Assembly: GCA_947652115.1 (NCBI GenBank)
Contig: OX393565.1
Coordinates: forward strand, 6,962,021-7,026,020
Reading direction: 5' to 3'
DNA from: Blastomussa wellsi
Taxonomy: Eukaryota > Cnidaria > Anthozoa > Scleractinia > Plerogyridae
Length of the DNA: 64,000 bases
The position numbers were made by a program, and so were the translations under genes. Below the pieces are notes generated by a model that was not told the origin of the DNA, ran no database searches, and worked only from the letters and a program-made list of their open reading frames with translations. Positions 32,123-45,335 of the stretch are shown here, in pieces (the first letter of the stretch is position 1; the number at the start of each line of letters is the position of its first letter).

Positions 32123-32174
32123 GTCAAGATGGCCGGATATTGGCCAATATTGGCCAATATCCGGCCATCTTGAC
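32123..32174. repeat. 52-bp perfect palindrome without spacer
   Basis: The left 26 bases (GTCAAGATGGCCGGATATTG...) are mirrored exactly by the reverse complement on the right (...CAATATCCGGCCATCTTGAC). Confidence 0.9.
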
Positions 32175-33225
32175 CGAACATGCAAGCTTGGTCAATAAAA
32201 GCTTTCGTCTGAGAGAAATTGTACTTGCGGGACAAAGCGCGTAATCCCGAGCGGGCAAGATAGCTCCATCTTGACCGCTCGGGCAGCCAATCACAGAGCT
32301 AGTCATATAATAAAAACTCTAAAAGTACGCTTTGGTCACCAGTGCTCCTACGAAGGCGTTATTTTGGTGCGCGTAGGCTTCTTTTCTAACTCTCGTCTCG
32401 CCCCAGCTTTTTTCTTACAACAGGGAACCTCGTTGTTTAATCATGCTGGGAGAGCGATATTTTGGGACAAAATACTCTCCTTGAATTTTCAATAAACCAC
32501 TTCGGATGAGAACACACATCAAAAAAGCCTGTGTTAAAAAAAACCGGCTGAAAATGCTGAAATAAATTGGGACTGTGGGTCAGTCAAGAAACACAAGATA
32601 ATATTTGATGTGGTGCGTAAGCTTTATTAGAGCATTGCGACCATTCGCCCTTAATCATTACGCCATGCGGGATGTATGATTAGCTTTGTCACCAAACGTA
32701 CATTCATTGGCAAATATAATTAGCATAAAATCATCTCTTACAAGAGTTCTTCGGATTAACATCTCCACTAAAGAGAGATTTGCGAGCAATCAATAAGGGC
32801 CTGCTTATATGGCAAAGAGTTGTACCTGGTAGGAGGGCTCCCAGGGTCACCCTGTCTCCCGAGCCAGCTTTGCGTTTTCTGGTGTAAACGGTTCGCTGCT
32901 GTTTATAAAGATTTGAATGAAAATACTCTCGCCTGGGGTAGCTCAATATGGAGGTTGACCCTACTACCAGAGACAACTCTCCTCCATAGAAACAGGCCTC
33001 AAGAAGGCGTGATCTATCGGGCTTTCCAACACATAAATGCAAAGGCTACCTAGACATTGTTATTAGTTCACGTTCGCGTCAAGTTGTCAGTTTTATTCTT
33101 AGTTTAGTCAGGTGTCTTCTGTTAGCAGATGGTTGTCCCTCTCCAAGATACGTTTTGCGCGCGCAAAATAAGTTTTTTCATTCATCTCCTGTATTTTATG
33201 TACCAATGTTGAAAACCAAGGCAAT

Positions 33226-33365
33226 TCACATCTTATTAACCAAGCACGAGGGCCGTACTGGGAGAATATCGGCCCGAGGTCTTCACAGTACGGACCGAGA
33301 TCCGCGCGTACAGAATAGGCGAGGGCCAATATTCTCACAGTACGGTTCTGAGCAAGCTTGATTAA
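33226..33365. repeat. GAGGGCCGTACT repeat, copy B
   Basis: Same blocks as 31660-31805 in the same order and orientation, with point differences and small indels. Confidence 0.6.
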
Positions 33366-34271
33366 AGAGAGATTTATTGCACGACTGAAAAGACTTTCAT
33401 AGATAGAAGCGGATAGAAGAAAGGATCGAGAAAGAACGGAATTTTGACTGAGCGCCCACCGAGTACTTTGGTCAAAAACAATGCCCAAATGTTGTTTCAC
33501 AACCTAATATTAAATACAGGAGGGTTTTTCATTCAAGTCGGGACTGAGCCCACGCTGTTCGTTGCCAAGCAACACTACGCGTTTGCTCGTGCCATTGCTT
33601 TTTTTTTTGTGAGCCGCTGCAATTCTGGAATTGCACGCGAGACCATTCAGTACAATACTTAAAAAATTATTGGCTCTCTGATTATCCTAGTCGTGTAATA
33701 AAAAGTGCCTCTTGGTTCTTTTAGCATCTTTCATTTTTGATCTAAAGTAAAGTCTACCACCTTAACAGGCTGTTATTCAAACGCAAATTTGAAGGTTGAT
33801 TGAAGATGGCTAATCAGTTGTGAAGTTATTACACCACGCCATTAGTTTTCATAGTGGCAATAGCTTGTGTAGTCGATTCCCGGGGCCTGGTATATTACTG
33901 GCGTTGTTCAGGATGACTCCCTGTAAAGAAACATACGCAGAAGCACCAGAAGCGAGATGGCGTTGGTTGTTTTCTGTGATTTCATTTGGTTAGAAAAACA
34001 CAGACTATCGACGAGGTAATGTGTAGACTATTCCCTCAACTAACAATGGATATCGTTGTTCTTTCTGCAAACGAGATAACCGCACCTTCAATATAAAGAA
34101 AAGAAGTATTTAATACCCTTAGTGGATGTGCACACGATAGCGGCGCGTCTTTCATTCCGGCGCGAAAAAAAAATCGTATACTGTGTTTGCAAAAACCGTT
34201 TTTATTGGGGTTTGAGTTTTATACAGCCGCAAATTCTACCGTGAAAAAACAAATATGAAACGAACAGTCAA

Positions 34272-34432
34272 ACCGTGTTTACACGACACCGGATTGAAAA
34301 TCTCGCTCCGGTGCAACTCGTTCCGGTTTGACATTTTGTTGTGGTGTCGTGTAAACGATTACAGAGCCATCAGAGGGAACCGGGTGAACTCGTGCCGGTA
34401 CGAAAGTGTCCCCGGGACCATGTAAACACCTC
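34272..34432. repeat. Possible MITE with GTGTTTACACGAC ends
   Basis: CCGTGTTTACACGACACCGG at the left is loosely mirrored by CCATGTAAACACC at the right, with an internal GTGTCGTGTAAAC. The pairing is imperfect. Confidence 0.35.
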
Positions 34433-34837
34433 CTTACATAGAAAGCATTGTTATATCCACTCAGTCTATACGCGAACAAACGTAGCATTTAACGATTAAA
34501 CGGGATCAACTTGAAGAGACTGCTATTGTCCCATATTCTCGCTGCTATTTAGGGTCAAATATGAATAGACGTTAAATGCAGAACGTTATTTTCTAGCTCA
34601 AGGTGGTCAGTTGTTTGGACTTGCTAGGTATCTTCTCACTAACTAGCCACTCCTCTCGGAGAACAGCTCCGAGAAAATTGTCACCTGAATGGGGGAGCTT
34701 CTCATTCTAAGTAATGTGACAGTGTTGAAATTTCGGTGTTCAAACTAATTTGAGGTGAAGTCAGGGTTCTAACGAAGTGGCCAATCAGGCCGGAACTTGT
34801 TCTAGTTTCTACAGCAATAAGGGGGTAGGGATATTTC

Positions 34838-34985
34838 TACTCCCCCCTGGATGCGATGCTAGTCCATCACAAGGACACCCCGGCATTTAATCCGCTGGTA
34901 CTCATTTTTACACCTGGGTGGAGAGAGTGGTTGTGACATTAAAGTGTATGGCCCAAGAAGACAACGTAGTGGCCTCAGCAAGAGC
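34838..34985 (-). mobile_element. SINE body fragment
   Basis: On the minus strand, CTCTCTCCACCCAGGTGTA followed by GTGATGGACTAGCATCGCATCC matches the bodies of the SINEs at 52965 and 46650. The tRNA head is missing. Confidence 0.5.
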
Positions 34986-35160
34986 AGTAAGACCACGGCG
35001 CCTCCTAACAACTTAGCGAAAACTAGCTTAAGGCACGTTTTCAACCGGCTACGGATGACAATTGGAAGGTGATGTTCCTGTTTTGTTTGATTCGCTTTTA
35101 CTCCAGTAACACGCCCCAATGAATGGGACATTTGACTTGTAGTTGCTCTTTCTGGCACGT

Positions 35161-38100
35161 TCATGGGAAAGCTCCTGGGGTGTCTGAGAATGTGCGCTCA
35201 ATGACGGCGGGAGAAATTAATAAACTTGTAGTCTTTTCTACCTTTGGTTTTTTGTCCTGTTCTGCCATGTAGCCAATGCACATGCTCTCTGTGGTGTGAC
35301 CCCATACCAGATCAACACTGCAGTCTACAGTGATACAAGAGGGAGAATTTGCAGTAAATAATTTATTTTTAAGGGCAAAATACAAAACCAACAGAAAAAG
35401 AGCACTCGTTACAAACTTTAAACTTCGGAGACTTAAGCTTCAACACAAACCTATTATCAGGTGAGCGTTCTCTTGCTCTTATTTACTCAGTCATAGCATT
35501 ATAAGAGAAGGGAAAAAATTCTGCCCGATCACAGGCTGTTTCAGCCGTCGAAATCGATACACACTCCTTTTCTGTTGGGGAAAAATTCGTAACAGATTCA
35601 ATAGGGCCTCCGTTTGGCCAACGGAAATGTGTCCACTTAGGAAAGATGTCTGCTTATGGCAAACTAAAATGTAACGTCTATGTGTTACAGCGACTATAAC
35701 TTGGTGACTGGGTGTCCACTTATGAAGCAGCAGTCATGTGTAAAAAACTCACCATCTGCACCCTCCCCTCCCTCTACTCGTAGCAGCAACACCCCTCCTA
35801 ACTTCTGGTCGATGGATGAAAGAAAAGTTGAACCTGAGTAGAAGAAAAGAAAGAGTTCATCGATTTCACTCACTGTTATTTGAACATCTTCAGTCGGTTG
35901 AACGAGTGCCAGTTTATGACGAAATCCCGCCTTCCGAGACGGGACGTTTCTGAAGTTGCCAAGCAACACGACGTGTTTGCTCGTGCCATTGCTTTCGGAG
36001 TACTTCCGAGCGCTCACGAAAAAGATTTGTCTGCTCCGGCGAACAAATATTTGTCAAAACTGGCAATTATTCTCCCCGTCTGTTTTTATTTCTGTTAATT
36101 ATGAGCTCCAAACTGGCAGAGCAACATTCTCTCTAAAATCCAAAATCCCTGCAAATTAACAAGCAAAAGATTTGTGTGGCTTATTATTATGATGTGTAAG
36201 AAGCTTCTCACGGGAGCACGGAGCGAAAGGAGTTTTCTAGATGTAAGAGCCGCGTAAATAGTTGTCACGTTTTTTTTACTTTAAAATTCGATATCTGAAG
36301 AACGAACCGGCTTTCCACTCCGGGCTTCCAAAAGATTTTTCCTTTTCCGTATGGGAAGCTGTTAAAAGCAAAGCAGTAAACTGGCAAATCGCATTTATAC
36401 TTGAGCCTGCTGTTCAAATGCGATTTGTCACCTAAAGAGTGGAAATAAACGCATCGAGTTTCACTTCAGCCGGTTTTCTTGATGCAAGTCTAACTCATAA
36501 TTTACAAAAACTTGTCTTTGTTCTGCTCTTCACAGTTATATTCTTAAAGCGTCTTAAAAATTTGTGCGTCATTAGCCTATTGTCCCTTGTGAGTTTAACT
36601 ACTGACAATAGCGACAGCAAAACATTGTCTTTCTTTTGGTTTCTTTGACGAGCGAAAGGGAAAAGCGAAAGTCTTGAAACACCCTTGTTTCGTACTAACA
36701 ACTCAATACGAAGGATAAGTATGTATTTTACGGGCCCTATTGCTCGATCTATCCATCTTTCTGGGTCTATCCGAACGTGAAATCACTCGAACGTAAAAAA
36801 GGGGTGAGATCGCACTTTCTTTGTTTCTTGCATTTAGCTTGCCGACAACGGTGTTGTTTTACTTTACGTTCCATATGCGAGCGGTTGAATAATGAAAACA
36901 CACACTCGGTAAATTTAAAATCAGTAATTTCCAACTGTGGTCATGATCATGAATCTCGGTTGGAACGGTCTTTAAAAGCGTATGCGGCATAACTGAGTTT
37001 GCGTTCCGTTCAGTTCCTTTCTGAACTGTTTGCAATGAGCGTACAGCTGCTTTTCAATCCCTTCTACGCTCTAGCTACTCGCCGACGCGGCCGCTTGCAC
37101 GCCACAAACTGGATTCTAAGAACTGTTTTTAACTGAGGGCTTATCCAGCTCCTGAAAAATCGAAATGAGTTTAAAATTTCGCTTGGTTAGATCAAAAACA
37201 TTCACCCGCCCACTTGCTTCAAACGCGATATGTGACCGGTGATAGTTGCGCTCGACAAGTACTGTTAAAGTTTTCCCAAGCAGACTACCGTTGGGAAAAA
37301 ATGTCATCACCGACAATTTGACGATTGGATCCGATTCAAGCCGAGAGTAGTTTCGCGATAGCAGATAGAAAAATCCCTTAGGACAGACTACAAAGGCCTA
37401 TCGCATTTATACTTGAGCCTGCGATTCAAATACGATTTGTCACCTGACGAGTGGAAATAAACGCATCGATCACATTTGTTCAGAATCTTAAGTTGGCTGA
37501 TATATATTTTTACTTCAGCCGGTCTCCTTGATTTTAAGAAATTCTTATCCAGAATGGACATAATTAAAGTCAGGTCTGAGGTCCACCTGAACAATATTTC
37601 TATGCAAACTTGAAAAAAGGCGGAAAAAGTAGAGCGAACGTTTTTGAACGTTGCCTAAATATATTCCGTTTCATAATTCGTCTATCCATGCTCGCCCCTT
37701 GACTTTTCGGTGTTTCATTTGAAGTAGTCTAAAGCTTTGAGAGGTTATTGTGATATTTCAGTTACAGCGCGACGCGCCAAAGGTGGAAATCCACCTTCGC
37801 GTGTTTTTTTTACGTGCGTAAAAAAATTAGAGACAATGTATGAACGGCTTGCGTAAACGTGTACGCAACTTTTCCATACATCGTCTATAATTTTATTTAC
37901 GCACGTAAAAAATTACGCGACAGTGGAAATCCACCTTTACGTGTGCAAAATAAAAAGGAGGAAATGTATGGACGAGTCGCGTATGCGGAAAAAATTGAAT
38001 GTGGTTTAAAGGTGGATTTCCACTGTCGCGTGATTTTCCGTACGTTAACGCGCGTAAATCTAACTGGCTTTACGCGTGTCAAATAAAATATAAAGGTGGA

Positions 38101-41100
38101 TTTCCACTGTCGCGTAATTTTTTACGTGCGTTCACGTGCGTAAAAAAATTTAGAGACAATGTATGAACGACTTACGTAAACGTTTACGCAAGTTTTCCAT
38201 ACATCGTCTCTAATTTTATTTACGCACGTGAAAGCACGTAAAAAATTACGCGACAGTGGAAATCCACCTTAAGAAATGTATGGACGCCTCGAGTCTGCAG
38301 AAAAAGTTGAATGTGGTTTAACTTTTTCCGCAAACGCGAGACGTTCATACGTTTCTTCTTTTTTTTTCAGAGAGCTCGAATTTGTATGAGTTGTCCCGGC
38401 TCCTTGGTTTAAAAAGCGCGACAAGTTTCGTGACAACAGCTTTGAACATTGCAAGGAGGCGGGACAGCTCAAACAAATTCGCGCTCTCTGATTGGTTAAT
38501 TATAACTTGTCAAAACGCATTGTTGGGTGGCCACACTTAGGCGCGTCGTGCTGTAATGCATTGACTATTCACACAACCAAGTTCCAGTTAACAGGTGTGT
38601 ACGTGCTCCACCGAAATAAACCACCCGTTTTGCAGGCTAAGGCTAGTGATACGACAGAATCAATGAGGATCTGATGCGCTTTTCCAAGTTAATTCAAATT
38701 TATTTTGCCTTAAGTTATAACATGAAGAATACACCAAAGATGTCAAAATATTACCTAAAAATTTCTCTTCAAGTCCCCCTTGAACTGCACTGACTGCATC
38801 CCTGGAGATAAAACACCAAACAGCAGTAATCTTATATATTCTCTTAAACTGTTACAACAAATTTGCGAGAGCAGGGTAAGAGATCTTAGAAAATAATCAT
38901 GATTTCAGCCATTGCGTGAAAACGCGGGCACCTTTTTTCCACCAACGTCAGGAAAGTGTCACAGTTAACTTGACATATTTAAAAAGCGCGGCAATTTCGG
39001 GGACAAGGTGGAAAATGTTAATTTTCTTGAATTCCCAAACCTATGTCCCTTTAATTTTTAACAAAGATAAGAACATACTTGCATAAAGAGCTATAAAGGC
39101 AAAATGATCTCTCTAATGCTGACCAACTATTTTCTGCAACATTCGCTATTAGAGATATTGCAAGCTTTCCTAAGACTCACCAACGAGACTCGATCTTACA
39201 ACAAACGTCAAAATACTCTATGACGTTCGGCATTATGACTCGGTAATTGCAACATCTATGAAGTTTCGATTACTTAGTAAAAAAACGCAAGTGTCGCAGA
39301 TGTTTTTCAATCCAAGGGACGAAACACTTCAAACTAATAATTCACTTTTAGTACTTATTTTCGACAAGGCTAAGCCAATCTGACACTTAACATTTGTTTT
39401 AAAATCTGAAAAAAAAACTGCGAATAACTAGTAACTCTAACTCCAGAAGGAAAGGTAAAAGTTAAGTATACGTGTGAGCCTTGTGGCCCATCACACCGAA
39501 GTTTCTCTCGGTTTACTTAGCGTGAAGCGACCAGTACCCTACGAATACAGCCACCCTTCTTCGCTCCGATCCCGGCCGTCTTGGAACGCCAAATTGGCCG
39601 GGAGCGAAGGAACACAACTGTACCCGCTGGCTAAGCGCCCAGGAGTATTTCTATTCTCCTCTGTACTGGATAGTAGAAAAATTACTCCCATGCGAAATGC
39701 GAAGGAGACCAGGTGAAGAGAGACACTTGTGAAGTGTCCTGTCTGGATGGAGCCGAAACCAATTGTGGAATTACAAGCATTTTAGGCATCCTACTGATGA
39801 AAGGTTCTGGCAATTAGATATTTTTTACAGGAACTAACATTGAGATTGTGGTCTGTCCCCCTTGAATAGCATACAAGAATGCAACGCAGTGACCCGGTCA
39901 GGAGTCCAGCGCACTAACCATTAGGCAACCACGCCTCTCTAAACCTTGTTCCATCAACAACAAAGTACCTGTCTGATTGTGTCCTTTACCGCTTGTTTTA
40001 CCTCGCGGATCTTCCAGCAGTAAAGAACTGGATTTAACGACGAGTTAAAGTAAACTAAAGTCACTGTAACTTCCAAAGCGAGAAAAGTGGATGGAGATAT
40101 CATACCAGTGTTGAGCAACGCTCTTACTATAACATACGGAAGGTAGCAAAGAACCAATGCTATTTGCACGCAAAGCGCACTGGACACTGTCTTTCTGTAT
40201 CGTGCTATGTTCAGTGGAATTGTGCGCCTCGGTTGCTGTGGTTGAACATGGTCTTGTATTTGAGTTTGATGATGACGGAGGCTAAGGTAAATTTTAGTGT
40301 ATGAGATGATGGCCGTTATTACGCATAGTGATATGATTGTACAGCCGTACCAATGGGTTATTAAGCTATTCCGGAGGTACGATCCAGCAGCGGCAGTACA
40401 CAGAGCCCAAAAGATAGCTACAATCGCACCTGTTCGCTTCAAAGTTACAACTTGTCTGTACCTCAGCCCCAACAACAAGGCGAGAAGTCTGTCCACGCTT
40501 ATTGCAGTCACGGTCAACAAAGACGCAACAGATAAAATATAGCTTGCTACATTATACGAGACAGATGAATAGCGACAAAGATTCCATTCTTCGTAAACCA
40601 GGGAACTCAGGTAGATAATATGGAGAGGTACTGTGATAAGACCAACGCAGAGATCAGTTATTGCCAGGCAGCGAAACAAGAGTTTGGACGGCGGATGAAG
40701 GGAAGTTTCTTTGCCAAGGGCAACTAGAATCAGAACATTGCCAAGAAATGCAGTTATGGCTAGAAAAATGTTGACTGCTGAAAGATCGATCAAATGCTTG
40801 TGTATTCCACCTGTCAAACTGGCTGAGCATTTCAGTTGTTCAAACGCTTCAGTCGGTTTTTCCCCTCTAGTAAAGTTTGATATCGCCATCCTCCTTCTTC
40901 AATGTGCACATCTGTAGTTTTAGCACCAGTTGTCTCATCTGTAGTCAGCCAGGTTCCCAAGTTAGAGCTTCTGTTCTAAATTTGCATGGCGGCTTCATAA
41001 CGGTAAACTGATGAAATTAAAATCTAACAAGCTGGCTTTCACATTTTTAAACATGTCAAATTTTATCATGCATCATATGCGGAATCAACAAAAACGAAGG

Positions 41101-41284
41101 TCACAAAGTTTGCCACAGTGCAGCTGCTCTTTAGTCATATAATTTGGTTTTATCAACTGGGTTGATAATGGAGCGATTCGCTGCGACAAAGGGCTAACGC
41201 TTGAAACGTCAGCTCTTGAATCTCTTTACGGTGGCCAATTGACATTATCAACCCAGTTGATAAAACCAAATTATATTGTTATAC

Positions 41285-41329
<45 letters not shown>

Positions 41330-44300
41330 CTGCTCTTTACTCAGTTAGATGGGTTCAAATAACCATCATCAAAAACCTTATCACTGATAGAATACCTGTT
41401 GGTTATTTCTCACAACAAGTAAAAACAGATTGCGAGGAAATATTTCAACCAAGGAGGATAAGAATTTTGTCAAGTCTGTATTCATTCGGGTTTCAATTGA
41501 ATTGGTTAGTACGCTTGTTGCATAATAGACCGTCGCAGCGGAAGATGTTAATCGCTCAAGCCAGTGAAAAAAGTCTTCTTTAAGGCTTTTCTGACGCATA
41601 GCTCACTCACTAAAATAAAGAGAAAATTACGCCCCAACGAAAAAACATCCACATGCAAAGTGTGGAATTTTACACATCTGAAACGATTGTGCACGATACG
41701 GTACTGTTCATTACGGTACGATTCTTCATGAACCGCGTTATTAATTATTTGCACGAGCAGATGGTTTCATGACTAAACAGTTTTACTCACTTATAATTTT
41801 ATTTTAAGAAGCTAGTTTCAATGAAGGAAACATTATTCACAATTTTGCAGAAGCACCACTGCAAGGTTCGTGAGACATATAATTAGTTGCAGACTTTTTT
41901 AGATATTCTTCTGAAAAGTTATAATCACCCAAAATAAACAATATATTTTAAAACAACAGAGCAATATATTGTAAATGGTTTGAACCCGGGGGTAACAGTC
42001 CATAGTGCAGTTTGATCGTCCGGGTGGGGGTAGTCCTGAGAAGGACTATTGTCGGTGACAGTGACTGACGTTTTTTTCGTTCAGTTTTGTAATAGTTATG
42101 AAGATCATAATTTCATGTTTTTACATGTTTTCCAACAAAATATGTCCATGGTTGTAGGTCCCAACTGAGAATAACCAGTTTCCTGTGTATGGCTAACGAA
42201 TACAATAGTCTCGCTAAAATAAACCTAGCTTGTGTGGCAGGCATTCAAAGGGGATGGAAAAGGGGGGAGGGAGGTGATGAGAAGCATGATCGGATGGAAG
42301 AGGAGAGGGAACGCCTGCACTATCACTATCGTTTTTGTTTCACCTGATTGGTGGAAATTAATTAAGAACTTAATGGACGGCTCTGTTTATCAAATAAACC
42401 ATGAGAGCAACAAGTGAACACAACAATGCCTAACGAATTTTGGTCGCGATAAAGGTAAACATAACTTTGGAGTACATAAGATGAGACCAACAGCAAAAGA
42501 TAAGCTACAGCTGGGGCAGATTTGGGAATTCCGGGAAAAGAATCAAACTTTAAATACCACAAAGATTCCGTTCGTTCAGCACCTGGGGCACTTCCTTCAG
42601 TTCTATATTATTTTTAGAAGTCAAGGGCGTTTAGTGACAACAGAGGGATGGGATAAAATAACAATGTATATAATAGCAAAAATGCATTAATTAGCCTAAT
42701 CGTAATTTATATCTTGCAAAATTCACAGGCATAGCCATATTAAGGAGAATTATTACATTCCGAAAATGAAGTTTGTTGGCCTTGTTAAGGTGGCTCATCT
42801 CAGTTTTTCAGAGCTTACCACCCTAACTTTAAATGGCTATTAGTCCAAGGTCGGTTGAGAAAACTTCTTCGTATATTTACTAGGTTTACTAGGGATTGAA
42901 CAAATTCTCAGAGAAAGTAGATTTGATTGGTATTCTTGTTACTATATAGCAACAAGGCGATGACATCATAGATTTTGAATACTAGCAATTTTCCCAAAAT
43001 CGAGACCTAAACTTTTAAAATTACTCAATGTCCCTTAACTCCTACATGTAGATCTTCAAGACTGCAAAGGTTGAAAATATTCTGTGAGAGCATTTGCGAA
43101 AAAAAATTGGATTGAATATTTTGAAGCAAAAAATTAAATTTTGGTCCAACTCTCTGTTCATTCATTGATGAAAATGATTTCCTAACAGACTGAAACAGTC
43201 ACACCTTAGGACTAAATTGAACCCAGGCCACATCAGTGTCAGGTGAGCATTCTTACCACAGCACCACCCTGCTGTCATAGGAGGACAAAGGAAAAGGAGG
43301 AAAGAAAAGAGGAAAAAGAGATGAAAAGAGAAGAGGAAGATGTCCAAAAGCTTAAGAGAGGAAAAGTTCACATATGAAGCTCACCTGTTTAAAGCCAAAG
43401 TGGCACACTCTTTTGCCAGCATTGTCTTAATCAAATGCTCACCACAACCTACAAATCATTTGCAGTTGAATACATTGTTAACACTGAAAAAAACTGCTTG
43501 CTTCCAATACATAGACTTCACCAACGCAACTAGGTTATCTCTATGTAGTGGGATGAAGATCGCATGGAAAGAAGCGTGTTCTTCATAGAAACTACAGTGA
43601 ATGGAAAAGCCAAAAGCAGAATTGAAAACACAACAAGATACTTGTTTTAGCACCTTTCAATACTAGCCATATATAAAACAAAGAGTTGACACAGTAGAAC
43701 CCTGGCTTCAGTGTAATTTATTGTTGATGCAAAAAGAAATGAAATTAATCAAACCTGATGTACAGCAGGCCACACCAACTTGGTTCATTTCATGCCTTGT
43801 TGCCCAGCAACCACTTCCATACACAGCTGCCTGATTGATTAGAATATTTTTTGTTTCAGTTTCATGAAAAATTCATAAAGGAAAATTCTTATGTTGGTAC
43901 ATCTGATGCAAAGGTGGTAATTTGCAAATATTTTAGACTACAGCCAACTCTAATGGGTGCCGCTGAAAGACAGACACCCCTGTATTTTAAAGACAAAAAA
44001 CAGGTGTTGGTAATTTAACTCTCTGTAAGCTGAACACCTCTCTAAGACAGGCAGCTGGTGTTGGTCCTGATGATCTGTGTCTTGGAATTTATGCACCTAT
44101 TAGTGTTAAACCACTGGGGGGAGGCCGGGCATAGGTGGGGGATTTGACAGTAGTTATCGTCCAGCAGTGGGGACTTTTGACCTTTGGCCTTTCTAGCAAC
44201 ATTTTATTGACTTTTAGTTACTATTTTGACAATCCACAAATGCCCTGGGGTAGGGCATTTAAACAGAAACTCTCAGCTTAAATAATAATCTTTCCAAGAA

Positions 44301-44428
44301 CATTTTTGCGTGAAATACATTGTATAGCTGTATTACTCCCAAGGTTATGATTAAGCCTGGGTTATGGGAAGGCGGGAATGAAAATCACATTTTTGGTATG
44401 GGTCGATCGGTATTGCGAGGGTTGTCTA

Positions 44429-44505
<77 letters not shown>

Positions 44506-45244
44506 CAACCTTTATTGAGAAATAAAACTCGAATCTTACATGCATCCATGTGGAACTTATTACAATATTTATTATATGAAGTAATAATACTAATAACAAA
44601 AATAACTTACTTACATAAAAGAAGTAAAAATTAGATAATTGATAATAGAAGTTCAAAATTCTATAAAATTGCAAATCCCATGATACCGAGATATTAAAAT
44701 CAACAATCGAATTTTACTAATGACGGCTAAACCAGTGTCCATAAAACGCCCTAAGTATAAAAGCAATAGACCAATTTCGATATTTTAAAATTCAGCCTAA
44801 AACAATAGACCTCAGCACGAGGCTCCGGGGTATAAATTGGAGAGTTTGTGGGATTTATTCCCCGGAGCCTCGTAGTGAAGTCTATTGTTTTAGTCTGAAT
44901 ATTAAAATATCGAAATTGGTCTATTAGCCGTGTATTTCAAATATCCGCACTGGCTACATTTATTTTACAGTCTAATGATTGCTCTATCTTGCGACGAAAC
45001 GGCGTTCGCGAACCTCTAACGCATGCATGTACCGATCTTAAGAGTTCAAACGAAATCTGTGTCCTGAGCCAAGTGATTACAACATGATAAGGCTCAGTAT
45101 CTTTCTCAGCTATCTTGTCCGCGAGATGCTTTAAGAACCGCTGACACTCATTTCCCATTCCGCCATTGGTTCCAAACACTAAAGGCGTAAACGAACCCAT
45201 TTCTACATCTAACACCCGCTGCTGGTACTTGCGCTTCTTCTCTC

Positions 45245-45335
<91 letters not shown>

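Larger units (their letters stand above)
30681..35160. other. Intergenic region between the PAN-EGF gene and the Taspase-1 3' end
   Basis: Upstream of exon 1 no coding exon was recognised. The region holds a Penelope-type terminal repeat (31470-31626) and two copies of a GAGGGCCGTACT-type repeat (31660-31805, 33226-33365). A 52-bp perfect palindrome (32123-32174), a possible MITE near 34272-34432 and a SINE body near 34838-34985 complete the set. Confidence 0.5.

Noticed and set aside
39474..39716. 80-codon open frame in Taspase-1 intron 10
   Set aside because: No recognisable domain; lies in repeat-rich intron sequence on the strand opposite to the gene.
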